Assembly (NCBI GenBank): GCA_016718315.1
Contig: JADKDV010000001.1
Span: 1,261,472 to 1,325,471 of the forward strand
Length of the DNA stretch: 64,000 bases
Direction: 5' to 3'
Source: Candidatus Obscuribacter sp.
GTDB taxonomy: Bacteria > Cyanobacteriota > Vampirovibrionia > Obscuribacterales > Obscuribacteraceae
In this document: positions 9,301 to 20,300 of the stretch, one piece after another
Position numbering within the stretch: position 1 is the first letter of the stretch
Layout of the letters: every line of letters starts with the position of its first letter
Program-made: the position numbers and the translations under genes
Notes under the pieces: generated by a model
The model's input: the letters and a program-made list of their open reading frames with translations, nothing else
Databases searched by the model: none
What the model was told of the DNA's origin: nothing

Positions 9301-10266
9301 CAGACAGCAGACATCTTGAGAAACGCCATCTTGCTTTTAATCGGCAACAACAAAACACTTATTGACCTGCCCACTCTGCTCAACGAAAACGACTTCCGAG
9401 ACGTACTGTTGGAAAATATCGAGAAAAAGAAAAATCAGCGTATTGAATTTGCCACCTTGCTCGACCAGTGGGGCAGATACAAAAAGCTCGCCAGAACAGA
9501 TCAATGGATCACCTGGGTAGAGCCAATCCTCAACCGTATCAACCCGATGCTATCCAATCCTCGCATCCGCTCCATTCTGACCAAACCAGAGGGCGACCTG
9601 GACTTGATGGACATCATCACCAAAAAGAAAATCCTTCTGGTGCGCATCCCACAGGGCGACTTCGGACAAGATGCCAACCTGCTTGGTTCGCTAATAGTCT
9701 CAGGCGTCAAACAGACTTGTCTTACGCTTTCAGCTGTCGGCAACAAACCGCACAGTCCAGTTGCTCTATATCTCGACAACTTTGACAGCTTTATTGAGAA
9801 GAACACCATCGAAGCAATTACATCAGAAACCAAGAAATTCAAAATCGGTCTTATTGCCGTCACCAAGTCGCTTCAGCATTTGCCGGAAGACTTCCGCAAC
9901 CAGCTCATCATCAACATCGGTACCCTCATTACCTTTGCGCTCTCCAAAAAAGACGGTGATTTGCTCGGTCCACAGATGTTCCCCATTGACGGTCGTAAGG
10001 TCAAAAACGAGACCATGGCCAATATCTTTAACCGGGTCAACACCACACCACAGTTTGAGCTTGTATCAGACGAAGAAAAACTCAATATCGATAAAGTTGT
10101 GCGCCAGGAAGAAAGGACCTTCTATTGCTACCGCATGGGCGACGAAGCTGGTCTTTTCAACCTCCATTCCCACAACTTTGACGATGTCCCCGAAGGCAAA
10201 ATCAAGAAGAAGCTACTGGAAAAAATGCACTTGTCGGGCATAAGAAAGTCTGATACCGTCGATTAA
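6394..10266 (+). CDS. Membrane-anchored VirD4/TraD-like ATPase with zinc ribbon and extracytoplasmic domain
   Basis: The product is 1290 aa from a TTG at 6394, with GGAG 7 bases upstream. In order: a zinc ribbon (CPSCG, then CAACG, residues 5-25); about 500 residues of disordered Ser/Asn/Ala/Pro-rich sequence, ending in poly-Asp and Lys-Lys blocks (432-530); TM1 (about 550-575); a beta-rich domain (about 600-755, starting GQWELIVNQGQSRF); TM2 (about 766-786); and a RecA-type motor with Walker A GQGGKGKS at 862-869 and a Walker-B-like VALYLDNFD near 1123. The motor and its C-terminal part resemble type IV secretion coupling proteins. In the Walker B strand an Asn follows the Asp where Glu is usual. 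The predicted topology puts the zinc ribbon and motor inside and the beta domain outside. It is first of three same-strand genes. Conjugation is unlikely because no relaxase or channel genes are present. The substrate is unknown. Confidence 0.7.
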   Translation: MEINICPSCGAVFKPKSRDCAACGAVQSRLATTVVATSAGAVAPMVVSVAPDRLILERIVTNRQLNALVPSGYYTRSEDYGTEDYANEFYDAFGGSSSVDEFNNSNSSSISMSEPQDFFGSNAQSQINQEPTAIADSQYGSNGNSNGNGSGNGNGNAQNQDNYAAPAVSHPSGIENFSFTAAPTEHSVQSPFFTEAEGNPDDSFDPNEGVARDDSEENPDNEQSFEPPQLAPPPVAEQNVADDSRSRGDFFEGSPSNNDMSAEQEDQSGTQVTPTVAPPAMAPANNISVVAPVVAMVAAAAPTRPQVAGPQDPSRAKSDSTTKSAPMAARPTTAEAFDFFQSSGASSSAPSKPAKAAAAASPTEELSSKSSNGDDPHSSFETLLSKSSKSGNYKSSEAQAKEGISEKSDKPASKSALKEMEKPLKKKISKRDDDDDDDDDEDEEPVSVKSKKKSVAPAKSKKKSRDDDDDDSDDEDDDDDDREVPMRRSFSGTSTAPKPIAIKPSRKSGKLKSDDDADDDDSDSSSSLRKKMAGGGGLFTLAGFPIGIKLVSISLALLGLFAFAIFHIASNLAFLTSAPGGSTGGGGSPLGLPALTQATPALAGQWELIVNQGQSRFLNQIELHQNGNNLYGQGRDKFGYFIATGNITRQNDVNVMLLKKQFVDRNKHNVGPAIFLQGNIFLDTIPLSAQGQWQFKKKSGSNFGYLNKAKVESYTGDWTAKLMRPMPVDAAGSAMPKLSGSNNSSGGGDVGDGKKFNMIDFMLHNGIFVAIGLGVALVGGSVSLFGPSGAINIWNKQQYIPSQFKSKHGKIRARLAKPLQKGSLPLGRRMEWKWWFPAPWVIKDLAIPPEMRKVNPHMLILGQGGKGKSRLVAKMITHDIESEDRSVFLVDSDGSLVDLITQWIAAHPRGRDIAKRVILIDPTYKEGSVAYNPLNLGDIGDLQTAAASIVDGFKAIYTEPPGSQSQWNAQTADILRNAILLLIGNNKTLIDLPTLLNENDFRDVLLENIEKKKNQRIEFATLLDQWGRYKKLARTDQWITWVEPILNRINPMLSNPRIRSILTKPEGDLDLMDIITKKKILLVRIPQGDFGQDANLLGSLIVSGVKQTCLTLSAVGNKPHSPVALYLDNFDSFIEKNTIEAITSETKKFKIGLIAVTKSLQHLPEDFRNQLIINIGTLITFALSKKDGDLLGPQMFPIDGRKVKNETMANIFNRVNTTPQFELVSDEEKLNIDKVVRQEERTFYCYRMGDEAGLFNLHSHNFDDVPEGKIKKKLLEKMHLSGIRKSDTVD

Positions 10267-10348
10267 GTCGAAATCTTGATACTATTAGTGTATGCAAAAC
10301 AGGCAATTATCGGTACTCACCACATTTAGTAGCATGGCAATCTAAAGA

Positions 10349-13300
10349 ATGAGCCAGGGAGACTCTAGTCGTAGCATCTGGGAAGAGCGTATCGCCGATT
10401 TGCGCAGATACGATCTTGACAATCTCGACACCATTGGCGTCGATCCAGCTTCGCTGACCAGTTGGCCCATACCGGGTCTGACTTTTGTCAGAGTAGACGG
10501 CATTTTGCGCTCCTGGGATATCGAACGCGAAAAGCAGCATCAAGGTCAACAAACCCAACAAGATCCAGATCCCAGCAAACCACCAAAGCGCATGTACTTG
10601 ATGGAAGACGCGCTGACTGGTTTGCACAGCCAAAAAGCAAACCTCGCTTTTTTGGTATTGGGTAATAAAACAGGCGTCTACTACTACATGGGTATCTCGC
10701 TGCCCAGCGCCGTCGAAGACGATGAAGGCTCGGATGCCACCACAATTGGCTACAACAGTCTCAAGTCAATCCTCCATAGCGTCTATGGTGGCGTCGATGT
10801 TTTTAAAAAGCCGTTTTCGGCTGAAGATATACAGGCACTGATAGAGCCTTTGACCAAACACACCGGTGTTGTTACTGGTATACCTGCGCTCAAGTCCACC
10901 GGCGGCGATACCATCGACTCAGAGCAGATAGAGCGCCTCTCATCAGGTCTATCCGGTCAAGAATTTGGTCTACTGATACTAGCGGTGCCAATTCCCAGTA
11001 AAAATGTCAACAAAGAAGAAACAGCAGTAGTTGACCAGATTCAGCGTGCGCAAGAGAACGAAGACCCCGAGAAAAAGCGCAAGATCAAATATTATCTAGA
11101 GTTGCAGGACTCATATCTCAAGCACATTCAGCTTGGCACAGCGCTTGGCATGTGGCTTACAGTGCCATATTTCTTTGCACCAAAAGGCGATACGTTTGTG
11201 CGCTTGCAATCACTTTTGCGCGCCACTTATGTAGACGAGACCAGCCGTCCCACTCCCATGCGCACGCATTCTATTCCAGGACTAGCTGAGCATATCCACA
11301 AGTTTGGTCTTTTGCGTAGCAAGCGTGATGGCGAATATTTCCAGGAGTTACTCGAGTATCGCTTCCTCTCGCCGCTCAACAGCCGCATGCTGTCAGCCTT
11401 TATTCACCTGCCAAAAAAAGAAATGCCTGGCTTTAGAATCAGAAGATCGGCAGAATTTTCGCTTGCAGAAATCCCGCCCAAAGATCCCACCAGAGTTATT
11501 GCTATCGGCAACATACTTGATCGAGGCGAAGATACCGGCAACCTTTATTACATCGATGTGGACGCGCTGCAAAAGCACACCATCGTCTGCGGCGTAACCG
11601 GCGGCGGTAAAACCAACACGTGTTTTTATCTAGTAGGTCAGCTCTGGAGTTATGGCATTCCGTTTATGGTGTGCGAGCCAGCCAAATCAGAATACCGACA
11701 CATGATGCTGATGTCTGAGACATTCAAGGGTGTCGGTCAGGCATTCTCACTGGGAGACGAGACAGTATCACCATTCAGACTCAATCCGTTTGAGATCATG
11801 AAAGGCGTCAAAGTACAGACCCACCTGGACGCTCTAAAATCAGTATTTAACGCCAGTTTTGAAATGTACTCACCAATGCCTCAGGTATTGGAAAAAGCTC
11901 TCAATACGATTTATTCGGTTAGAGGCTGGGACCTGATCAATAACGTCAACAGAAGACTGCCCCCAGGCATGGCGGTAGGCGATCCGGACTGTCCCTCCGA
12001 AATCTACCCGACAATGAAAGACCTTTACGAAATCATCGACCCCGTTATGGAAGGGTTCGGTTATTCGGATCGTATCGGTCCCGACGTACAAGCCGCTCTC
12101 AAAGCCAGAATCGGCTCACTGCTTATTGGTGGTAAAGGGCAGATGCTCAATACTCGCCGCTCCATACCAATGGATCAACTCTTTGGCAAACCAACAGTGG
12201 TTGAGCTAAAGATGGTCTCGGAAGACAGCGAAAAATCATTTCTCATGGGTATGCTCCTGGTATTTTTGTATGAATACCGAGAGGCACTCGGTCCGCACGA
12301 TCACTTGCAGCACGTCATGCTTGTAGAAGAGGCGCACCGACTGCTCAAAAACGTACCAACCGGTCAGAGTGGCGAGTCTGCTAACCCTGCTGGTAAAGCC
12401 GTTGAATTTTTTACCAACATGCTTGCTGAAATCCGAAGCTATGGTCAAGGCTTTATTATCGCCGACCAAATTCCTAACAAACTAGCGCCAGAAGCGCTAA
12501 AAAACACAAACTTGAAGATCATGCACCGTATTGTAGCTGTCGATGACCGCGACTCTATGGGTGGTGCTATGAACCTCGACGATGTGCAAAAGAGACACGT
12601 CACAGCCCTTGGTCAAGGTCGCGCTCTTGTCTATGCCGAAAAAATGGAGCAGCCTTATCACCTCCAGATCATGTTTGACAAGACTAAGGAAGTGCCACCA
12701 CCTGAGACACCAGCCGAATCTGACGAAATCGTCAGACAGGCGATGAAGGGTCTCAATATTATCGCTTCATACGACCGCCACATGGGTTGTAAATTCTGCC
12801 TGCACCGCTGTGATTCACAGATACTTGATACAGCGATTCCAGTAGCAGACGACCCGATTTTTAGACAGGTTTACAACCGCTACATCCTCTCTACTCTCAA
12901 AGACCTGACACAGCTGGTGCACTTCCGTGCTCAAATCATCCACGAAATCCAGCGCGTCATAGGTGGTCGAGCTCGTACCGGTAATATCACTGGTATCACC
13001 TGGTGCGCCCTCACTCAAGCTACTGAGCGTTACTTTGAGCGTAAGGGTGAAGAAAACTACTGGTTTTACGACCAGGTCCAGGAGCAGCACCTGCGCTGGC
13101 TCAACTTGCTCAGACCGGCGTTTCAACCGACTGAAGTCAACCGTCGTCTCGATATCGCCATCCTCAGACAATGGCGCGATGACTTCCTTGAGCTACACAA
13201 ACGGGATCAAGGTCCACTACCGACCTGCGGACCTTGTACCTCCAAATGTCTCTATAGATTTGAAGTATCAGAAGTCGTCAGAGATCCCAAAATCAAATTT

Positions 13301-13549
13301 GACTTCAACTCGTCTATCAACCGCAAAGACACACCAGCATCAGACTCAGCCGCCTGGTTTTGCAGGCTACTCACTGAGCGCCTGATTGGCATGCCTGATG
13401 TAGACCTGGCTTACTGTCTTGCTGCTCACTTGATCAAAGATCAACAACTATCCACGGATGCCCAGCTGGTACTTTTGCATAAAGTAAGAAATGCTCTGGA
13501 AAACTTCCAGGAAGAAAGCAACGACGGGGATCAGGGTGGTGGAGAATAA
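10349..13549 (+). CDS. HerA/DUF87-like ATPase with cysteine-rich C-terminal region
   Basis: The product is 1066 aa with an ATG at 10349 and AAAGA just upstream. Residues 1-400 form an N-terminal region of unknown fold. The HerA/DUF87 ATPase core has Walker A GVTGGGKTN (about 415-423), Walker B MLVEEAHRLL (about 656-665) and an IIADQIPNKL sensor region. The C-terminal third carries two cysteine clusters, CKFCLHRC (814-821) and CGPCTSKC (960-967), which could hold zinc or an iron-sulfur cluster. HerA-family proteins form hexameric DNA or protein translocases, sometimes in DNA repair or anti-phage systems. There is no membrane segment. It begins 82 bases after the membrane ATPase and overlaps the next gene, so joint action is likely. 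Its partner and substrate are not evident. Confidence 0.75.
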   Translation: MSQGDSSRSIWEERIADLRRYDLDNLDTIGVDPASLTSWPIPGLTFVRVDGILRSWDIEREKQHQGQQTQQDPDPSKPPKRMYLMEDALTGLHSQKANLAFLVLGNKTGVYYYMGISLPSAVEDDEGSDATTIGYNSLKSILHSVYGGVDVFKKPFSAEDIQALIEPLTKHTGVVTGIPALKSTGGDTIDSEQIERLSSGLSGQEFGLLILAVPIPSKNVNKEETAVVDQIQRAQENEDPEKKRKIKYYLELQDSYLKHIQLGTALGMWLTVPYFFAPKGDTFVRLQSLLRATYVDETSRPTPMRTHSIPGLAEHIHKFGLLRSKRDGEYFQELLEYRFLSPLNSRMLSAFIHLPKKEMPGFRIRRSAEFSLAEIPPKDPTRVIAIGNILDRGEDTGNLYYIDVDALQKHTIVCGVTGGGKTNTCFYLVGQLWSYGIPFMVCEPAKSEYRHMMLMSETFKGVGQAFSLGDETVSPFRLNPFEIMKGVKVQTHLDALKSVFNASFEMYSPMPQVLEKALNTIYSVRGWDLINNVNRRLPPGMAVGDPDCPSEIYPTMKDLYEIIDPVMEGFGYSDRIGPDVQAALKARIGSLLIGGKGQMLNTRRSIPMDQLFGKPTVVELKMVSEDSEKSFLMGMLLVFLYEYREALGPHDHLQHVMLVEEAHRLLKNVPTGQSGESANPAGKAVEFFTNMLAEIRSYGQGFIIADQIPNKLAPEALKNTNLKIMHRIVAVDDRDSMGGAMNLDDVQKRHVTALGQGRALVYAEKMEQPYHLQIMFDKTKEVPPPETPAESDEIVRQAMKGLNIIASYDRHMGCKFCLHRCDSQILDTAIPVADDPIFRQVYNRYILSTLKDLTQLVHFRAQIIHEIQRVIGGRARTGNITGITWCALTQATERYFERKGEENYWFYDQVQEQHLRWLNLLRPAFQPTEVNRRLDIAILRQWRDDFLELHKRDQGPLPTCGPCTSKCLYRFEVSEVVRDPKIKFDFNSSINRKDTPASDSAAWFCRLLTERLIGMPDVDLAYCLAAHLIKDQQLSTDAQLVLLHKVRNALENFQEESNDGDQGGGE

Positions 13550-14300
13550 TAGCTACCCGAATAGCGAAGATCCAGATCAAGTTGCAGCCGAACAGGCTGC
13601 AGCTAGCACTGCCTCCAATACTCCTACTACTCAAAGCGAAGATCCTGATTTAGTCAGGCAAAAAGAGTTAGAGCAAGAAGCGCAGGACAAAGAGACAGAT
13701 GAGCACTACAACAAGCTCTTTAGAAGACATCCAAAAGACTCGGACAAACAACAACGCGCACCAGGTCTAGCAGACGAGCTTGGCATTGAAGACATATACC
13801 AACCACTGGTCGGTGGTCATGGCAAATTATTTTGTGCTGCTGGCAGAGATGCACCACTGGTAGTTTTTGAAGAAGATTTTTTGGTCCTTCACCCTGCTCA
13901 AAAGCCGCTGATGGAAGATGATGCTGGCGTTGAAGAAATGCAAGTACAGGTCAATGAACGCGGGCTGTTACTCAATGAACTCGGCGAAGTCAAAAAAATC
14001 ACAGCAGCAAAATACCGCGGCCGCCCAATTTATATAAGCGGCGAACAAAGAGAAAACACCTACAAGCATTATGTCCTGGCTGAAGACTACGACGGCACTC
14101 TGCACTTTATATTTGATGAAGATAAAGAAGGTGAGCGCATCACTGCTGACGAAGCCTATCGTATGCGCAATGCAACATTTAATGGCGAACTTTCAAAATT
14201 CAGCCAGTTGCGAAGCACCCTGGACGAAGGCGATGAGAGCTTTTCGCCTGAAAATTACGATAACGGACCAGACGACGTAAGTAGCGCCGAAATAGGATAA
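13536..14300 (+). CDS. Acidic protein, third gene of the ATPase operon
   Basis: The frame is open from 13491, but I place the start at GTG 13536 (254 aa). It overlaps the end of the HerA-like gene by 14 bases and has a G-rich stretch upstream, so it looks translationally coupled. Residues 1-90 are disordered and acidic. From about 95 there is a folded region (LADELGIEDIYQPLVGGHGK, then LVVFEEDFLVLHPAQKPLM), followed by beta-rich sequence (RPIYISGEQRENTYKHYVL) and an acidic tail. No signal peptide, membrane segment or recognised family. It may be an accessory or regulator of the two ATPases (inference). Confidence 0.6.
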   Translation: MVENNSYPNSEDPDQVAAEQAAASTASNTPTTQSEDPDLVRQKELEQEAQDKETDEHYNKLFRRHPKDSDKQQRAPGLADELGIEDIYQPLVGGHGKLFCAAGRDAPLVVFEEDFLVLHPAQKPLMEDDAGVEEMQVQVNERGLLLNELGEVKKITAAKYRGRPIYISGEQRENTYKHYVLAEDYDGTLHFIFDEDKEGERITADEAYRMRNATFNGELSKFSQLRSTLDEGDESFSPENYDNGPDDVSSAEIG

Positions 14301-14356
14301 CTTATACGCGAGCGTACCTACTGGTCACCGCGCTGCACAGAGCGCTTGAGCATAAG

Positions 14357-17300
14357 CTAGACCGACAGCTTGCGACCAGAGAGGAATCTCTCGCAATATT
14401 TTTCCCAGTTCTGGCTGAGTTCGTTTTGCACCATCTGACCAACAGCCACCGAGGGCAAATCAATCGAGATTGATTTACGACGACCATCGCGCGAGTACTC
14501 GTGACGAGTAGAGCATTCATTTCCTACTTCGTAAGCCAGTACCGGTATCCAGTTATCACCACTAATTAGTTCGAGCTGCTGGCGCACGATGCGACGGCCT
14601 CTAGCCTGCACTTCCACTCGCACCAATCTGCAAGTTTGAGAGAAGGCCTCAATGGTACGGCTACCATCAACTTCTTCAAACTCACTGTCAATGCGTATCA
14701 GTCCGTCATTTGTATTGGCTTTGCGTCCGGCCTCTGGCAATGACAAAGTGGTCTTGTCCATATCAACAATAGTGGTATCACTTTGCTGAGTAGTGACTAC
14801 GGTACGCGGCTCATCATCATCTAGAGAGAGGGTAGGAGTACCTTTGGGGATATTGAAGGTAGTTGACTGAGACTCTACTGATGCCTCAGGACGCTCGTTG
14901 AAGGCAAATCCACAAGCAGGGCAGATAGTGGCACTTTGACTGAGTAGTCGATCACAACCACCACAAGGCTTAGTCGCCAGATCAAGGATAGCGTGAGATG
15001 GGAAGCTGTAAGGTTCTTTGGTTGTTGCTTTGGTTGGCAAATGCTCAGCTCTGTAGGCAGAGATTTCTTCGGCAGTTGGAATATTGAGAATCGAACCGCG
15101 AATCAATATAGCCAGAGGCGAACCCTTAGAGTCCATATCTGGAGTCAAGCCATTTTTGGTTGCAAGCAGCTTCCACAGCGTAACATCGCGCAAATCAGGG
15201 TGCTTCATTGCTACGGAGCGCAAGGTGTCACCGAGTCTAACTGAATATGTCTTCTCGTTTTGATTGGAAGCTTCTTTGATTTTGCCTAGTACGCGCTCTA
15301 TGTTATTGCGACGCTCATCAGCACCGACCGATGTTGTACCACTCATGCCGAGACGCGGTGGCACCTTGCCAATAATTGTCATCTGGCGAGCAAGCCACTC
15401 GCGGCTTTGTCTGGGGCTGGGCAACAACACCACAACACCGGGTTGGACATAATAGCTACGCTTGCCACTTGTCCAACGCACTTCAACTTTGGTCTTATTG
15501 AGTTCGTAGATCAAGTCGGCTACGCGAGGGTCTTTAAACTTACGTACAGCAATCATGTAGAGGTCTTCGTTAGGACGGACTACATATTTTTCTTGCACGT
15601 TATCCTTACGGATCATCTCTTGCAATACTTCGCGTTCTTGTCTCAGACGCAATTCACGGGCACGGGTTTCAGCTTCCGATTGCTGTCTTACAGCCAGGAT
15701 GGTCGCCATTTCCTGAGCGAGTTTGCGTTCTTTCTCTTCTTTGAGATGCAACTCACGCTCTTCTTGATGCTTCTTGTGCTCAGCTTGTTGCGCAGTCACT
15801 CGCTCTGAGTGTTCTTTGGCATCATCGGTACGTTGAGCCCTTTCCACTTCCAGACGTTCACGTTCATTTTCTCTGATCAAACGGGCTTCTTCCTCAGCCA
15901 TTTGATTGAGGTCTTGCAATACTTGCTCAGTATTCTGTCTTACATCAGCACCAAATTCAACACCTTGTGCAGTAACGTCACTGACTTGATTGCGAGTAGC
16001 TTCTGCAAAGGAATTGATAGCATCCGCCAGGCGTTGTTGCAGCTCTTGCACTTCCTGCCAGCGTGCTTCCTTTTCGTCGTAAGACTGCAAATCAGACTTG
16101 AGTCCGGTCACGGCCTCAGTATCTAGACGCTCAGAATCAGGCAAGTCAGTTGCAGGGGGAGCCATATCGATGGTCTCTTCCTGTTTTGCAGCCTTGGGCG
16201 GCTCAACAATCAAGCCACTAGCGCCAAGATTAGCCATCGACTGGTCAAGCCAATTAGGCAGTTCATTGGTTTCAGCCGGCAAACCTTCGTTGCTTGCAAC
16301 GGTGGCGGCGCCAGTCTTATCACTAATGATATTAGTCTCAGTTGGCTCGGAATTGGCTGATTTAGAATCAGAAAGACCATTGCTCTGATCAGCATACCTG
16401 GTGATCAAATTATCGCCCTGAGCACCAACTACAGTATCACTGTTAGGAGGCAAGACAGAATATGAATCAGGATTATTGAGATCATCATAAATCGCCGACA
16501 TTGCGTCTGGAGCTGGCAGTCCACTGTCATTTACAGGTTGCCCAAAACTACTATTAGTAGACCAGTTACTTATGACGTCTTGATATGGAGTGCCAAAGCT
16601 GCTCACGCCGTCATAACTACTCGTGCCCTGATCCATCCAATCAGAATAGCTGGCTGCGATGTAATCATCTAATGGTCCAAAGTATGTGGCTGAATCCACT
16701 GAGCTGGTACCCCAACCATCTGGACTGGTTGAAGCTTCGACTTGTGGAGCCTCTCCGTAACCCATTTGTTGCTGCAGAGCAGCAAGCTCATCGATGGCTC
16801 GCTGACGCTCGGCCATCTGCCTCTGCTCTAACAAGATTGCGTCCATTGCATCTTGACCGGCATCAAAACCTGTATCTGGTCCCTGAGCGTCAGAGCCGGA
16901 ATCTATGACAACATCATCTGCTGCCACTGGAGACTCTGACTTGGAAGGAGTTGAGGTAGAAGAGGTAATGATTTGATCAAGGATAACTGGATCAAAGCTC
17001 TGCAGAACAGGCTCAGAATATCCAACAGTTGGCGCTAAATCTACAACTGGTGCAACAACTGGAGCCGTTGCTTCGTTGAGGATCGCATTTAATATGCCAT
17101 CTGCCAGTTGCTCTACTGACAGTGGTGTCAGGGTGTCACTACTCAACGCAGAAGCTGGAGCCGTTACATCGATATTGATCGGAGTGGTATCTGCAACCAC
17201 ATTGGAGGTTACTTTGACGACCTCATCAATACCAGATCCGACATTGACATTGGACTGAGGATCAACACTGGTTGTGCTATCTACAACAGATACTGTGGTT

Positions 17301-20300
17301 GCGTCAGGTGCTGCAGGTTGAGCAGGAGTTGACGCGGTGGTTGTGGTCGTCGAGTTAGAGGGATCTACAGATTGGTCTGGATCCTGAGTGCTAACAATCT
17401 GTGAGGGATCCGGCAAAGCTGGCGCACTGCCAGTAGTGGCAGCTGGATCTTGCAATACACTACTATTGCTTGCTCCAGGATCTACTGTAGCATTTGTATT
17501 ATTAACCATTGACGGATCTTGAACGGCGCCTGGCTCACCATTGCTGCTAGAGGTGGTTTGAGCACCGGAATTGTTAGCTGGCGCGTTAGACGCAGTATTA
17601 CTTGTCGCACTTGAAGTAGGAGCCTGACCTTGTGGAGCTGCAGTAGAACTGCCAGAAGGCACACTGGCGTTGCTTGTCGTCGAACCACCACCACCCATAG
17701 CACCGGATTGACTACCACCTATGGCACCAGATGGAGTGGTGGCAGCATTGGTAGTCGAAGTATGTCCCGATGAAGGAATATTTGAAGATTGATTAGAAGA
17801 CTGATTGGCAGGTGCATTTACGACACCAGTACTGGTAGCTGGAGCTGAACTATTGCTCGTTGATGTAGCAGGTGTGGTGCTGCCAGCTGGGGCATTTGTA
17901 GTGTTGGAAATAGAGGAAGCTGCGGAAGATTGCGGTGCATGTAGTTGAACAGTACTGGCACCAGAAGGATCGTTTACAGCACTAGCAGAAGCCCCAGCCT
18001 GAGTGCCGGCAGTGTTGCCAGAAGTAGAGCTAGCATTGCCGGGAGTGCCGGTAGCAACCACTGGACTATGAGCAGCACCATTGCTACCAGGAGCCTGTCC
18101 GCCAGTCTGACTTGCAGCCCCGGGCTGAGCAGCCGAAGTACCAGATTGACCAACTACGCCGCTAGTGGGAGCGGCATTGCCAGCGGTCTGTCCAGCGTTG
18201 GTGACTGTACCTTGTGCGTTGTTGGTACCAGCAGCTTGGCCGGCATTGGCACCGGTGCCTTGACCCGCATTAACTCCGCTAGTTTGACCAGCACTTGCGC
18301 CACCATTGGCACTCGCACCTGTGCCAGTAGCAGTGCCAGATTGAGTGAGCCCACCATGTGATACTGGTGCAGCAGCGTTACCGGCTGAACCCTGTTGGTT
18401 TTGACCAGACTGAGCAGTACCAGATGGAGTACTGGAGCCCGCAGTAGTATTAGCAGGTTGACTACCAATAGCGCCCGAAGTTGAACCTGAAGAAGTACCT
18501 GATGTAGTACCAGTGGTAGTGCCTGCATGTCCGGCAGGATCATTGCCAGACGGGGCTGTACCAGTTGGAGAATTGGCATGACCAGCTCCAACAGGTGAAT
18601 TGACTGATCCAGCAGCAGTACCTTGACCGGCGTTGGTCCCTGTACCCTGACCGGCGTTGGTCCCTGTACCCTGACCGGCGTTGGTTCCAGTACCTTGACC
18701 GGCATTTGTTCCGGTACTCTGACCAGCGTTAGCTCCAGTACCTTGACCGGCATTTGTTCCGGTACTCTGACCAGCGTTAGCTCCAGTACCTTGACCGGCA
18801 TTTGTTCCGGTACTCTGACCAGCGTTAGCTCCAGTACCTTGACCGGCATTTGTTCCGGTACTCTGACCAGCGTTAGCTCCAGTACCTTGACCAGTACCAG
18901 CAGCTGCACCCGCATGACCTCCTGGCAATACAGGAGATGCAGCACTGCCAGCTGAACCTTGCTGATTCTGACCGGTCTGAGTCGTACCAGTATTAGTACC
19001 AGCCGTACTATTAGAAGGTTGATTACCAATAGCGCCCGAAGTGGAACCAGAAGAAGTACCGGCTGTAGTACCAGTGGTAGTGCCTGTATGTCCAGCAGGG
19101 TCATTGCCAGTCGGGGCTGTACCAGTTGGAGAATTGGCATGACCAGTAGCTGGTCCGGTGGCGGTACCCTGACCTGCGTTTGTTCCAGTACTTTGACCGG
19201 CGTTAGCTCCAGTGCCCTGACCAGCGTTAGCTCCAGTACTTTGACCGGCGTTAGCTCCAGTACCCTGACCAGCGCTTGTTCCAGTACCTTGACCTGCGTT
19301 AGCTCCAGTACCTTGACCTGCGTTAGCTCCAGTACCTTGACCTGCGTTAGCTCCAGTACTTTGACCGGCGTTAGCTCCAGTGCCCTGACCAGTACCAGCA
19401 GCTGTACCCGCATGACCTCCTGGCAATACAGGAGATGCAGCACTGCCAGCTGAACCTTGCTGATTCTGACCGGTTTGAGTCGTACCAGTATTAGTACCAG
19501 CCGTACTATTAGAAGGTTGATTACCAATAGCGCCCGAAGTGGAACCAGAAGAAGTACCAGTATTGGTGCCTGTATGTCCAGCAGGATCATTGCCAGTCGG
19601 GGCTGTACCAGTTGGAGAATTGGCATGACCAGTAGCTGGTCCGGTGGCGGTGCCCTGACCTGCGTTTGTTCCAGTACCTTGACCGGCGTTAGCTCCAGTG
19701 CCCTGACCAGCGTTTGCTCCAGTGCCCTGACCAGCGTTTGCTCCAGTGCCCTGACCAGCGTTAGCTCCAGTACCCTGACCGGCGTTAGCTCCAGTGCCCT
19801 GACCAGCGTTTGTTCCAGTACCTTGACCCGCATTTGTTCCGGTACTCTGACCAGTACCAGCAGCTGTACCCGCATGACCTCCTGGCAATACAGGAGATGC
19901 AGCACTGCCAGCTGAACCTTGCTGATTCTGACCGGTTTGAGTCGTACCAGTATTAGTACCAGCCGTACTATTAGAAGGTTGATTACCAATAGCGCCCGAA
20001 GTGGAACCAGATGAAGTACCAGTATTGGTGCCTGTATGTCCAGCAGGATCATTGCCAGTCGGAGCTGTACCAGTTGGAGAATTGGCATGACCAGTAGCCG
20101 GTCCTGTGGCGGTGCCTTGACCGGCGCTAGCTCCAGTACCTTGGCCTGCATTTGTTCCGGTACTCTGACCTGCGTTAGCTCCGGTACCTTGACCAGCGTT
20201 AGCTCCAGTACCCTGACCGGCGTTAGCTCCAGTGCCCTGACCAGCGTTAGCTCCAGTGCCCTGACCGCCGCTAGCTCCAGTGCCCTGACCAGCGTTAGCT

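Noticed and set aside
6394..14300. Conjugative transfer region
   Set aside because: Only the coupling-protein-like motor fits; no relaxase, VirB4, pilin or oriT-like sequence is visible.
14300..14356. GCGCT/AGCGC hairpin between convergent genes as a terminator
   Set aside because: The five-bp stem lacks a T run.
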